Shown here: piece by piece, positions 24,797 to 33,929 of the stretch
Numbering within the stretch: position 1 is the stretch's first letter
How the letters are laid out: every line of letters begins with the position of its first letter
Assembly (NCBI GenBank): GCA_008923285.1
Contig: WBSG01000027.1
Coordinates: 310,752-374,751 of the forward strand
Reading direction: 5' to 3'
DNA: 64,000 nt
DNA from: Betaproteobacteria bacterium SCN2
Lineage (GTDB): Bacteria > Pseudomonadota > Gammaproteobacteria > Burkholderiales > Thiobacillaceae
Notes under the pieces: generated by a model
What the model saw: the letters and a program-made list of their open reading frames with translations, nothing else
What the model was told of the DNA's origin: nothing
Databases searched by the model: none
Program-made: the position numbers and the translations under genes

Positions 24797-26494
24797 CTAT
24801 TCAGGCTTGTTTGCAGCAGGGTAACGATAAATCCAGCCGTAGGCATCCCTTGCCACCGTATGGCCACCAGGCGCCAGGCGCTCGGCAAACTCCATGTCCC
24901 GCTCATATCCACGGCTGATGAAAATCAGTTGGCAAGCCTTCAAGGCGGGCTTGTTTTCAACCATGTCGATACCATAAAAACCGCCGAGATTATGGAACAC
25001 AAGCTCGCATTCGGCATTTGTCCGGTGCTCTTTCGCTAGAGGAAATTGAGCGACATGCCCAGAAACAAACGTTCCCATCTGCCACGCACGCACAGGCGTT
25101 ATCAATAGCAAGCTCGCCAACGCACACACGGCAAGCCGTGCAGAAAATGCCTCGCCCAGTTCCCGGTCACGCAAAGCAACGACGGCGAGAAAAGGCAGTG
25201 TGAACCATGCGGGGTGAAAATAGCGGTACCCCCAGCCGTGTCCCTGGCTGAAGGGGATAAAAAAATATGCAAGGAAGACGGATACTGCCGAGGCGGCAAG
25301 CAGGCGCAAATAAATTGTCTCTGTCCGCCTGATGGCGACAATTGCCAGAATCACCAGCAATGGAACAGCCCATAGCCACAGCTTGAAGAAGCCGCCGATC
25401 CGCATGTTCAGAATTCGGGCATCGGGGAGTGTAAAAAACTGAAAATAGCCGGCCAGGCTGGCAAGAAAAGGCTTGGTCTGAGCTGCCGCCACAGGTGCCG
25501 CATCCAGTAGCGGCTGCATGTGGGAAACGGATTTGACATCACGCGTCAAAAGTATCCAACCAAGCCCCAGCAGCAATGAGAAAGGCAAGTAACCGGCCAG
25601 CAACAACGCGATGCGTTTCAGCCTTTCCTCCCCATAAAACGCATACCAAAGCAGCCAGGGAAGCGCGAATGCCAAATGGGGCAACGGATTATGCAGGCAC
25701 AAGGCAAAGCCCCCGATGAGACCCGCCACGAAAAAACGGCGCGAAGTAGGCTTGACCAGGCATAGCGCGAACATGCTGTTCAGCAGCAAATGCGCCGGCA
25801 TGGAATAGAAGCTCATCCCGTTCAGGGTGAATGCCGGGGATGCAACGGCAAGCAGAATGATCCATCCCTGCTGATCCGGCGAGAACCCGAGGCGAATTGC
25901 CAGCCGATGCAAGGTAATTACCGAGAGCGCCACCAAGACCGGATTGCAAAGCCAGGCAACATCCGCGAAAGCAAACGGCGTCAGCAGCAAGGCAAAGCCT
26001 GGCCAGTAAACCGAAGCCACCTTCCCCGTTTCCCAATTGATTACGAAAAAATTTGAGTGATACGATTTTTCGAACAGGTAATTGAGGGTATCGAGGGGGT
26101 ACTGCCCAACCAATGAACCGCCAGCAAACACGTGTGCCTGAAACCAGGGTGAGTACTCATCCATGGTGACCGGCCATTTCTGATAAATGAAGTAACTGGC
26201 GAAAGCCAGCGACAGCCCCAGAAAAACGGCAACGCGCACAGGGTGCGCGGCAAGCCAGCGCAGCAGGCTTTCAATCCACGCATAGTGTCTGAATGGATAA
26301 AAAACCAATGCCAGAATCGAGGCAGTCAGCAGCGCAACGGGCTTGTCGTGTCCATTCAAGAACATCGAAAACTGCCAGCCGTCCCGATAAAGGATCGGAA
26401 TGAGGTTGTGAACCACCAGCGTGAAAAGCAGCGCAATAATCAGCAGAGGGGGAGCTGTCCTCACGCCACGCACAACAGAAGAGAGCCAGCTCAT
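24797..26494 (-). CDS. Multi-spanning membrane protein, GT-C glycosyltransferase-like
   Basis: A 565-residue protein with about 11-12 membrane helices and a short soluble C-terminus. A loop after helix 3 carries WPVTMDEYSPWFQAHVFAGG; an acidic pair in the first outside loop is where GT-C enzymes place catalytic residues. The overall shape fits polyprenyl-phosphate-sugar-dependent transferases (PMT/ArnT-like), but I do not recognise a specific family. It overlaps the upstream GT4 gene by ATGA and is the last gene of the glycan operon. Confidence 0.65.
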   Translation of the reverse strand: MSWLSSVVRGVRTAPPLLIIALLFTLVVHNLIPILYRDGWQFSMFLNGHDKPVALLTASILALVFYPFRHYAWIESLLRWLAAHPVRVAVFLGLSLAFASYFIYQKWPVTMDEYSPWFQAHVFAGGSLVGQYPLDTLNYLFEKSYHSNFFVINWETGKVASVYWPGFALLLTPFAFADVAWLCNPVLVALSVITLHRLAIRLGFSPDQQGWIILLAVASPAFTLNGMSFYSMPAHLLLNSMFALCLVKPTSRRFFVAGLIGGFALCLHNPLPHLAFALPWLLWYAFYGEERLKRIALLLAGYLPFSLLLGLGWILLTRDVKSVSHMQPLLDAAPVAAAQTKPFLASLAGYFQFFTLPDARILNMRIGGFFKLWLWAVPLLVILAIVAIRRTETIYLRLLAASAVSVFLAYFFIPFSQGHGWGYRYFHPAWFTLPFLAVVALRDRELGEAFSARLAVCALASLLLITPVRAWQMGTFVSGHVAQFPLAKEHRTNAECELVFHNLGGFYGIDMVENKPALKACQLIFISRGYERDMEFAERLAPGGHTVARDAYGWIYRYPAANKPE

Positions 26495-27672
26495 TTCCGG
26501 CCCTTTACCGGCGAACTAGACTTACGGCTCATTACGACGGACTCAAGCAATCCTGCATAGCGTTCTGCGACCTTCTCCCAAGACCAGTTCGCTTGCGCAT
26601 ATGCGGAAGCAGAAAGGCCCATTGACTGCAATTGATTTGGATCAGCAACGATTTCTGCAAGCCGTCGCGTCCACAATCTCACCGTATCGTCCGAACCAAC
26701 TTTTTCCACAAACAGGAATGCACGCGCATCAGGGCAGCCTTCTGACGTCTCCTCCCCCACCATGGCAGGCGTTCCGCAAGCCATGGCCTCCTGTACGACC
26801 AGCGGAAAACCTTCGCCCACGCTGGGCAACACAAGCAAATCAGCGGCGCGGTAATATCTCGCCAGTTCCGGCCCGGACACACCACGCACCACGATTACAT
26901 TTGGCAATCCCCAATGACTTGGGTCAATCGGGCCATGCCCTGCAAACACCCAAAGATCCTCCGGAAAAGCCTGAGCCAGTTCATGCAGGATATTCAGGCC
27001 CTTCTTCTCTACGAAACGGCCTGCAAACAAAAAAACATGTTTCCCTGCTTCGCGCCTTGCCGCAATTACAGGCTCACTCGCAAATTCGCCTCCAGGATTG
27101 AAAATTTCCGTATCAACACCGTTTGGCCAATAAACGGCTGGGGACTTGAAGCGACAGAAACGGCCGAATTCGTCCATGACGGCAGGACTGATAAACACCA
27201 CCTGCTGTGCCGTTGATAACACAAACCTGCCCAACGTCCGGTTGGCCAGCACATGAAGTTTTCTGATGAAGGCCGAGTGATAAGGCACACTTCCGACATG
27301 CTGGGTAACAACCACAGGAATCCCACGCAAGCTTGCAAACAACCATGCGAACGCATTGCCAAAGTAGAGCACGTCATGCAAATGGACTAAATCCGCCTTA
27401 CCGATTTCACGCCAAAGCACGACAAGCGAAGTCGGGGACCATATTGGCCATGGCACGCCAAAGTATTTGTCCATACCGTTCCATGCAGCCGCAGGGATGA
27501 ACTGCACAGTGTCTGGAAAGCCGTCAGGCAATGCCCCATTTCTGGTGGCGGCCCATTTGATTGTCCAGCCATGGCTGTTTGCCAACCGCCGTGACAACTC
27601 AGCAGCAACCTTCTCGATGCCACCCAAATGTCCAGGGTAATAATGAGTCACCAAGACAAGATGGCGAGTCAT
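26491..27672 (-). CDS. Glycosyltransferase family 4
   Basis: A 393-residue GT-B enzyme. The N-terminal domain opens VLVTHYYPGHLGGIEKVAAE (glycine loop). The C-terminal donor domain contains FLFAGRFVEKKG and the E-x7-E type segment EGFPLVVQEAMACGTP. It transfers a nucleotide-activated sugar in the cytoplasm to a lipid-linked glycan. The start is ATG 27672, which overlaps the stop of the GT2 fragment (ATGA); the frame extends to 27720. Confidence 0.88.
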   Translation of the reverse strand: MTRHLVLVTHYYPGHLGGIEKVAAELSRRLANSHGWTIKWAATRNGALPDGFPDTVQFIPAAAWNGMDKYFGVPWPIWSPTSLVVLWREIGKADLVHLHDVLYFGNAFAWLFASLRGIPVVVTQHVGSVPYHSAFIRKLHVLANRTLGRFVLSTAQQVVFISPAVMDEFGRFCRFKSPAVYWPNGVDTEIFNPGGEFASEPVIAARREAGKHVFLFAGRFVEKKGLNILHELAQAFPEDLWVFAGHGPIDPSHWGLPNVIVVRGVSGPELARYYRAADLLVLPSVGEGFPLVVQEAMACGTPAMVGEETSEGCPDARAFLFVEKVGSDDTVRLWTRRLAEIVADPNQLQSMGLSASAYAQANWSWEKVAERYAGLLESVVMSRKSSSPVKGRK

Positions 27673-27902
27673 GGCAGAAAAACCCCTACATCTTTCATAG
27701 TCGATGGCATCTTGGAGCAAGTACCTACTAAATCAACCAACATTTCACGCGTATCATCCGTCGAGCCGTCGTCGACCACGACGATCTCGTCAACCGGACG
27801 TGTCTGCTGCAGCACGGAAGCCAACGCCTGTGCCAATTGCTCGCGCCGATCGCAGATCGGGATGACTACGCTGACGCTTGGCTTGGACATATATCCAATC
27901 AT
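27669..27902 (-). pseudogene. Truncated family 2 glycosyltransferase (N-terminal fragment)
   Basis: A 77-residue frame that opens like a GT2 enzyme: SVSVVIPICDRREQLAQALA and the nucleotide-binding VDEIVVVDDGSTDDTREM. It then stops after a short unrelated tail, where a normal GT2 needs 200 or more further residues. It has no acceptor domain and cannot be catalytic. Its start overlaps the stop of the upstream GT4 gene (TAATG) and its stop overlaps the next GT4 start (ATGA). It may survive because it couples translation of its neighbours. Confidence 0.75.
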
Positions 27903-29155
27903 TACTGCCAGATTGCTGACCGATAAACCGATAGATATTGTGGCACCACCACTTCAGGCGCCCATAAGCGCAAAGCCCGTTCCCTTGCGGCACGCCCAAG
28001 TTCAGCCTGGCGAGCGGCATCGATCAAAATCCATTCCAGGCCTTGTGCCATGTCAGACACATCAAAGGCCTTTGCCAAATAGCCTGTTTCCAGATGCACT
28101 ACCGCATCAGACAAACCCGTACAATTAAAAGCCACCACCGGACAACCGCAGGCTTGGGCCTCCGTGGCTGTCTGTGGGAGATTTTCTTGACGCGACGGCA
28201 CCACAGCCACATCGGCTGAGTTGTAAAGCAAGGCAAGCGTGGCATCGTCATGCACATGGCCCATCCAGCGGATCGGAAATGGGAGTTGAGGCGGGCTTTT
28301 CGGCTCGCCCTGGCCAAACACGACGCACATCATGTCAGATGCGTTCATCGAGCCGGCAAGTGTGCCAAGAGCGTCGGTCAGGAGATCATAGCCCTTGCGC
28401 GGGTCCCTGCCGCCGCCCATCGCGCCAAACAGGATAATCTTGCGGTCTGGCGGCAAGCCAAGCGCGCTGCGGCACAAGGCACGATCAAGCGGCCGGTAGG
28501 TTTCGGTATCCAGTGCGTTGGGAATCACCGATATGAACCAGTGCCTGAAAATTGCGCTGTCACGGGCACAATCAGCCAGCCACCTGCTGGGCGCGACGAT
28601 ATGCATCGGCTTCTTCCACGATTTCACCTTGCGGAGCCAGCTTAGCCGGTCAAGATCGGGGCCGCGTGACAAGACAGAGCGGTTCGACTTTCCATAGCCA
28701 GAGCGCCAGCGCGCATCCGGGCTATCGATGGTGTAATGCTCCATGCCGCAAAAAGGCCACATGTCATGCAGAGTCCACACCATCGGCTTGCGAATCCTGC
28801 CGATATCCTCGATTGAGAGCGCCTCCATCCCCACCCAGTGTAAATTCACCACGTCGGCACCCGAGGCATTGATCTCCCTTGCCCAGCGCGAGGGCAGCCA
28901 GTTGCCAGAATGCAGATTCACGTTATCGTTCTTCTGCATGCGGCAGACAAGCCCCCCCAAGGCCGGGCGCAACATCGCACTTGCTCTTGCAAAACCGCCG
29001 CAAGGCCCGCGAACCGTCCAGTTATCGGACTTCTTCAGGCGCACCTTCATGCCTGAGTCGATATCCTGGTTAAGCAAGGATTGATGCAGCCGATAGGCCG
29101 CACGGGCAGCCCCACCCCCGATGTCCGAATATGAAACGTGCAGCACCGATGCCAT
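27902..29155 (-). CDS. Glycosyltransferase family 4
   Basis: A 417-residue GT-B fold enzyme. It begins VLHVSYSDIGGGAARAAYRL and has WTLHDMWPFCGMEHY in the acceptor domain. Donor-domain segments are ILFGAMGGGRDPRKGYDLL and VAVVPSRQENLPQTATEAQA. This resembles the WcaC/WfaO-like group that adds sugars to O-antigen or exopolysaccharide units. It starts 2 bp after the methyltransferase gene ends. Confidence 0.88.
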   Translation of the reverse strand: MASVLHVSYSDIGGGAARAAYRLHQSLLNQDIDSGMKVRLKKSDNWTVRGPCGGFARASAMLRPALGGLVCRMQKNDNVNLHSGNWLPSRWAREINASGADVVNLHWVGMEALSIEDIGRIRKPMVWTLHDMWPFCGMEHYTIDSPDARWRSGYGKSNRSVLSRGPDLDRLSWLRKVKSWKKPMHIVAPSRWLADCARDSAIFRHWFISVIPNALDTETYRPLDRALCRSALGLPPDRKIILFGAMGGGRDPRKGYDLLTDALGTLAGSMNASDMMCVVFGQGEPKSPPQLPFPIRWMGHVHDDATLALLYNSADVAVVPSRQENLPQTATEAQACGCPVVAFNCTGLSDAVVHLETGYLAKAFDVSDMAQGLEWILIDAARQAELGRAARERALRLWAPEVVVPQYLSVYRSAIWQ

Positions 29156-29157
29156 CG

Positions 29158-29988
29158 TCAGGCTCTGCGCCTAATGAACGATGCGGCAGCCCCTGCAAAA
29201 TTGAGCGTCGGACCGAACAGCCTGGACAAACTCTCTGCCGAACGTGCGCGCGCAAGGGAGAGCGCGCCGACACGTTCGAATACTTGGGCATGCCTGGCCC
29301 CTTCCACGACACCCAGATAACGCAAGCCGAGGGCCCCCATGACCCGAGGGAACGTATGCCTCAAATGGAAAGTAGACGGCAGGTGACAGTGTATGAACGG
29401 ATGAAAGCAGTTGGCAAAAATGGCAATTCCGCCTTCACGTACCGCACCTGACAACTGTGCGGCAAGGCCCACCGGGTCTTCCACATGCTCCAGAACGTCC
29501 TGGGCGATGATTGCATCGTAACCATCTCCAATATCGGGGGTGAATTCCACATGAGGCTCCGATTTGATGCGCTCCCTGGCAACACCAGTTGGATATGGCT
29601 CGATGATCGCGATGCGCGTATCCGGAATGGCATGTGCTATCGTCAACGCCAGGCTGCCAAAGCCGCCGCCAAAATCCGCAATTTTATGCACGCCGGTCCG
29701 AGCCAGGTATTTTGCGATCGCCAAGCGGTGCCCGGCCGAAACAGGATCGACCTGAGTGAATATTCCGTTCATCAGCCATATCGGATGCGTGTAAAACTCC
29801 CTGACAGGTTGCCCTGTCAATGGCAGACTGTTATCCAGGCCATAGCTTTGCCACACCCGATCCATCTCATCCCAGACCCATTCAACCGAAGGCAAATCTC
29901 CCGGCAAGGCAGCCAGATAATCAATCTCTTTTTGTGAGAGCCAAACAAGCGGCATTTCGTAGCCCCAGACCATCATTGCCGGCATCAT
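29158..29988 (-). CDS. SAM-dependent methyltransferase
   Basis: A 276-residue class I methyltransferase. The SAM-binding motif I is IADFGGGFGSLALTIA, followed by the acidic end of strand 2 (IAIIEPYP) and motif DAIIAQDVLEHVEDP. The N-terminal 80 residues resemble no family I recognise. Being inside a glycan operon, it may methylate a sugar. The start at 29988 is preceded by weak signals, and later Met codons (for example 29973, 29955) are possible. It overlaps the upstream GT gene. Confidence 0.78.
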   Translation of the reverse strand: MMPAMMVWGYEMPLVWLSQKEIDYLAALPGDLPSVEWVWDEMDRVWQSYGLDNSLPLTGQPVREFYTHPIWLMNGIFTQVDPVSAGHRLAIAKYLARTGVHKIADFGGGFGSLALTIAHAIPDTRIAIIEPYPTGVARERIKSEPHVEFTPDIGDGYDAIIAQDVLEHVEDPVGLAAQLSGAVREGGIAIFANCFHPFIHCHLPSTFHLRHTFPRVMGALGLRYLGVVEGARHAQVFERVGALSLARARSAESLSRLFGPTLNFAGAAASFIRRRA

Positions 29989-30914
29989 CGATGTCCAGCC
30001 ATGACTGGCGCCAGGCTTTTGACATACCTGGCAAGCCTTTGCATAAACGTCCTTCGCATGCCACCATAAAAAATCTTCACCCTTTGCACGGCAAGGGCAG
30101 ACTCTTCAATGACCTCAGGGAAATTTTCAACACAAGCCCCTAGTTGTTTAGTTGAGAAATCCTCCGTAAGCCCGCAATTCACGCCCGAGCCATCATTGCC
30201 GATGTTGCATACGAAGGAACGAGCCGGGTTCAAGCATAGCCCGTGATTCTCAAAGATACTGGCATACCAGAAAATTGCCCAAGTATTCAGCGCGCCATTT
30301 CTGTTTGCCATTACCTGCGCCAAAAAATCATGTGCGCCATCCAAATTGAACCTGGCTATTTCCTCGCTTCTCCACGTATCGATCAAACGTGCAGGATCTT
30401 TACTGAAATGCCGCCACCGATTTGACCATGTAGCCCACCCCCAGCAGTTCATCACCCTCCAGAGGAAAGCTTCGCCAAGCCCTTCCGGGTCGATTGGGTA
30501 ATTCCACCCGCTGATATGCCACACGCGAGGTTCATTTTCATATCGTTCCAATGCTGCATTCATGAAGGACAGGAAGTTTGGCGCAGTCACGATATCGTCT
30601 TCAAGAACAATTACACGGCCATTTTTATCGCAGACCTCACTCACCCCATCGACAATGTTCTTCGCCAGCCCGAAATTGGTCTCTCGTTCGACGATCTTGA
30701 TACTGCGAAACCCAGAAGCCGCATGTATGATTTCACGCACCTCGCGGACTTTATCTTCATCACTCTCCCTGCATGCTGCATCTGCATATATGACCAAGTC
30801 GCTGTGACTGGCAAGCTTGTTTGCGGCCAAGGCATCGAGCGTCAGTCTCGTGTGCTCAGGACGAGCATAGGCAAACAGAACGACAGGAGCCAGCGTCTTC
30901 CCCGCCTCAAACAT
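29985..30914 (-). CDS. GT-A-type glycosyltransferase (GNT-I-like)
   Basis: A 309-residue protein with a nucleotide-sugar GT-A fold. Features are PVVLFAYARPEHTRLTLDAL, VIVLEDDIVTAPNFLSFMN (the EDD metal-binding motif) and a Trp-rich acceptor segment FLWRVMNCWGWATWSNRW. These occur in GNT-I-like bacterial sugar transferases. It is compositionally AT-rich compared with genes beyond 33 kb. It overlaps both neighbours by a few bases. Confidence 0.78.
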   Translation of the reverse strand: MFEAGKTLAPVVLFAYARPEHTRLTLDALAANKLASHSDLVIYADAACRESDEDKVREVREIIHAASGFRSIKIVERETNFGLAKNIVDGVSEVCDKNGRVIVLEDDIVTAPNFLSFMNAALERYENEPRVWHISGWNYPIDPEGLGEAFLWRVMNCWGWATWSNRWRHFSKDPARLIDTWRSEEIARFNLDGAHDFLAQVMANRNGALNTWAIFWYASIFENHGLCLNPARSFVCNIGNDGSGVNCGLTEDFSTKQLGACVENFPEVIEESALAVQRVKIFYGGMRRTFMQRLARYVKSLAPVMAGHR

Positions 30915-31707
30915 CAGCCCGGCTTCCTTTTAGAATTGCGACGACATTTTGATAAGCGAATATTTCGCAAAACACAGGGTTATAAGTGTCGATTTGAATC
31001 ATCCCATCAGGCAATAGCCTGTAAAGATCATAGTTTGAAAGCAAATCCCAGAAGTCTTTGAAATAGGTTCTGCTCGACACATTCATTTCGTTAAACTCAA
31101 AATGAATTGCCTCCACTTTTCCGTCCTTTATGTAGTCATATATGCCTTTTAATACGCCAAACTCATTTCCTTCAGTATCGACTTTAAGTAGATCAATCTT
31201 TTCCAAATTCTTGCTTCTAGCAAAACCAAGCAAATCTATGATTTTCACTCTGTGTTCAATGGAGGCGGCTTTGTGAATGTTTTCGATCACGCCTCGATAA
31301 ATGGATGCATGGGACGAGCCATCCTGTTCCATATAGTCGAACAATGAGATTTCACCCTCTGCTTCCCCAACTGCCGCATTGATCGGAAAGAATCCAGGGT
31401 GGTCGATAGCCTTTTCTAGAGTCTTGTAGGTTTTGGGATGCGGTTCAAAGGCATATACAGTGGCCTGTGGGCAAACCCGCAAAACCTTGCGCGAATAGTC
31501 ACCCACGTTTGCACCCACATCAAACACAACACCACCTGGTTTTCTGCCGAGATATTTCTGAAGAAAACGTTCCTCGCCGCTCGCCCTGTGGCTTTCATAA
31601 TTCAGGACCCCCATGCCACACAGACCAAGCCTGTAGAGCAATTTGTTTAGTCTGAAAAAGACCCGCTTGGCAAACAGTGCCCTGTATGCCCTCAAGATCA
31701 TATCCAA
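30907..31707 (-). CDS. FkbM-family methyltransferase
   Basis: A 266-residue FkbM-type SAM methyltransferase. Motif I is VVFDVGANVGDYSRKVLR, then VYAFEPHPKTYKTLEKAI and the family's KIDLLKVDTEGNEFGVLKGI. It probably O-methylates a sugar of the surface glycan. It is one of the most AT-rich genes in the window (many 60-base lines near 35-40% GC by eye), suggesting foreign origin. Confidence 0.88.
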   Translation of the reverse strand: MDMILRAYRALFAKRVFFRLNKLLYRLGLCGMGVLNYESHRASGEERFLQKYLGRKPGGVVFDVGANVGDYSRKVLRVCPQATVYAFEPHPKTYKTLEKAIDHPGFFPINAAVGEAEGEISLFDYMEQDGSSHASIYRGVIENIHKAASIEHRVKIIDLLGFARSKNLEKIDLLKVDTEGNEFGVLKGIYDYIKDGKVEAIHFEFNEMNVSSRTYFKDFWDLLSNYDLYRLLPDGMIQIDTYNPVFCEIFAYQNVVAILKGSRADV

Positions 31708-31717
31708 GATGGAGCCC

Positions 31718-33064
31718 TCAAAGCTTGAATCGCCATAATGATAGCGGCAGCAAGGATTTGCTCTTCATCCAGAACACAGGACGTGTTCTGAGATTGAAAA
31801 AATCGAAAACATAGGCCGCCGCGATCTGCGACAAAAGCGTTCCGATTGCTGCTCCTTGCACACCCCATTCGGGAATGAATAGAAGATTGGCCAGGATATT
31901 TATAAACGCGCCAGCCAATGTTCTGGCGAAAAGCAGTTTTTGCAGTCCCTCAACCAAATACCATCGGCCACTAACTACCCCCATGGAGGCAAATAACCCG
32001 GTCCAGACATGCAACGCCAACACAGACCCTGCACCACGATAGCTTTCCCCATAGAGCCAAGCCATGAGCCAATCAGCCAGCAAGGTCATCAATATTGCCA
32101 CTGCGATAGCGAGCAAAGTCATCCAGTCATAGAGTTTCTGCAGCCTTTGATAGTAGAGTGCCTCGCTTTGCTTCTTTGCTTCGACAATCGCCGGAAAAAC
32201 CGAAGCAGCAACGGCCACCGGAATGAAATACCAGACTTCGCTGATCCCAACCGCTGCGCTATATAGACCAACCGCTTCATCCCCCAGCATCTGCCCCAGC
32301 ATGATCTGGTCGATCCGCATATAAATCATGACCGCCAACCCAGACAAAATCAGCGGCCAGCTATCCTCGAGCAAAGTTCTTGCACGCGCACAGCGCACGC
32401 GCCAAAACTTTATACTACCGCCGCGCCATGCGTACACCGCCAAGAGGGCAAATGCCACAACAACAGTCTCTGCGAAGATAACCCACACGAACATCATGAG
32501 AGATGCCTGCTGAAGGATAAGCATGACTTTCACGCCAGCAAATGCCAAATAGGTGCCGTGTTCCACCCACACAGAATATTTAGACTGCACTTGGGACTCA
32601 AACCAATACTTGACCACATCGGCAGATTTGAAAACCATGGCAAACGCTAGGATTGAAACCATCAGCTTGGCTAGGTCATCATTAGGCCTGATGAAAAAGA
32701 TGGATGTCGCCGCCAATCCAAAGGCCATCAAACCACCGGCGAATTGCAGCACGAAAGTGGTGCCAAGTATCGTGCTGGCATCTTTGGGCGAATTGACCAG
32801 ATCCCGGACAACAACATTGTTCAGGCCAAAACTGGCTACCGCAGTAAAGAGCGCAGCAAAAGCGATTGCGTAATTAAGCAGCCCGAACTCCTCAGGGCCT
32901 AAATAGCGCGCCAACCACACACTGACCAACAGCCCAACAGCCATGCGGACAACGTTTCCGCCAAGCAGCCAGCCAGTGTTGGACATCGCTTTCAGCAGGT
33001 GCGGGCGGTGTTCGATTCGAGCCCGAAGACCGGCAGGGATGAATTTAAGCCAGGAAGGATTCAC
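31718..33064 (-). CDS. Wzx-type polysaccharide flippase
   Basis: A 448-residue MOP-superfamily membrane protein with about 12-14 helices. The N-terminal half contains NTGWLLGGNVVRMAVGLLVS and RYLGPEEFGLLNYAIAFAAL, classic for polysaccharide biosynthesis exporters. It is expected to flip the lipid-linked repeat unit across the inner membrane. It starts at GTG 33064. The composition change to high GC occurs just upstream of this gene. Confidence 0.9.
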   Translation of the reverse strand: MNPSWLKFIPAGLRARIEHRPHLLKAMSNTGWLLGGNVVRMAVGLLVSVWLARYLGPEEFGLLNYAIAFAALFTAVASFGLNNVVVRDLVNSPKDASTILGTTFVLQFAGGLMAFGLAATSIFFIRPNDDLAKLMVSILAFAMVFKSADVVKYWFESQVQSKYSVWVEHGTYLAFAGVKVMLILQQASLMMFVWVIFAETVVVAFALLAVYAWRGGSIKFWRVRCARARTLLEDSWPLILSGLAVMIYMRIDQIMLGQMLGDEAVGLYSAAVGISEVWYFIPVAVAASVFPAIVEAKKQSEALYYQRLQKLYDWMTLLAIAVAILMTLLADWLMAWLYGESYRGAGSVLALHVWTGLFASMGVVSGRWYLVEGLQKLLFARTLAGAFINILANLLFIPEWGVQGAAIGTLLSQIAAAYVFDFFNLRTRPVFWMKSKSLLPLSLWRFKL

Positions 33065-33080
33065 GATGACGCGAGGCCCC

Positions 33081-33929
33081 CTAGTCGAAAGACCATCGTG
33101 CGTTTTTCCCGGAAAGCTGCCGGATGAGGTCCGCCAGGCGATGTGCGATTTTCTGCGGAAACAGGTTCAGCACGGAGATGACTGCAATCCTGAGCATTTC
33201 GTGCAGCCTGACCGACATCGGCGGCACGATGCCGAGATCGCGATCGATGGCGGCGATTTCCCGGCTGACCCGGCGGGCGGTGTCGAGCCGGAACGAAATG
33301 CCACCCATGGGGGCACGGGTCACGTCGACGGGAATGAATACGGGTGCCTGTTCCCTGATGGCCCGCAGCAGGAAGTGCGAATCCGATGCGATGGGAAAGC
33401 GCAGGTCGAACGGCTGCGTGCCGTCGAAGAGGCGCCTGTGCTGGAAGGTTGCGCCGTGCGGCGGCAGGGCCGGCCGACCGATGTCCCATTTCCCCTGCAT
33501 CTGCGGCCATGGCAGGCCGATGGTTTCGATCGGCGTGCGCCCGGCGGGGCTCAGCAGTATCTGGCGGCCATAAACAATGCTGACAGCGGAGCCGAGTGCT
33601 GCAAGCTGTCCGACGCACTCGGCGATGACATTCGGCGATGCCAGCTCATCCCCCGCGCCAAGAAAGATGAGCCACTCGCCCCGTGCCAGCTTCGCTCCCT
33701 TGTTGAAGGCGTCGTAGATGCCGCGGTCCGGCTCGCTGATCCAGCGGGCAATCACATCGCCGCTGTCGCGCAGCAGGTCCTGGGTGCCGTTGTCCGAATT
33801 GCCGTCCACCACGATCCATTCGAAATCGCGGCTCGTCTGTTCGCGCAGCGAGCGGATGGTGTGCGGCAGTTGCGCCGCTGCATTGAAGGTGGCGGTGATG
33901 ACGGAAATTCGCGGGGATGCTTCCGTCAC
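33081..33929 (-). CDS. Glycosyltransferase family 2
   Basis: A 282-residue GT2 enzyme of the WcaA/EpsE-like type: ISVITATFNAAAQLPHTIRS, FEWIVVDGNSDNGTQDLL, and DRGIYDAFNKGAKLARGEWL with FLGAGDEL. The start is GTG 33929, overlapping the stop of the upstream gene as GTGA. An open frame continues much further upstream but is a shadow of the next gene. High GC, unlike the genes downstream. Confidence 0.88.
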   Translation of the reverse strand: MTEASPRISVITATFNAAAQLPHTIRSLREQTSRDFEWIVVDGNSDNGTQDLLRDSGDVIARWISEPDRGIYDAFNKGAKLARGEWLIFLGAGDELASPNVIAECVGQLAALGSAVSIVYGRQILLSPAGRTPIETIGLPWPQMQGKWDIGRPALPPHGATFQHRRLFDGTQPFDLRFPIASDSHFLLRAIREQAPVFIPVDVTRAPMGGISFRLDTARRVSREIAAIDRDLGIVPPMSVRLHEMLRIAVISVLNLFPQKIAHRLADLIRQLSGKNARWSFD

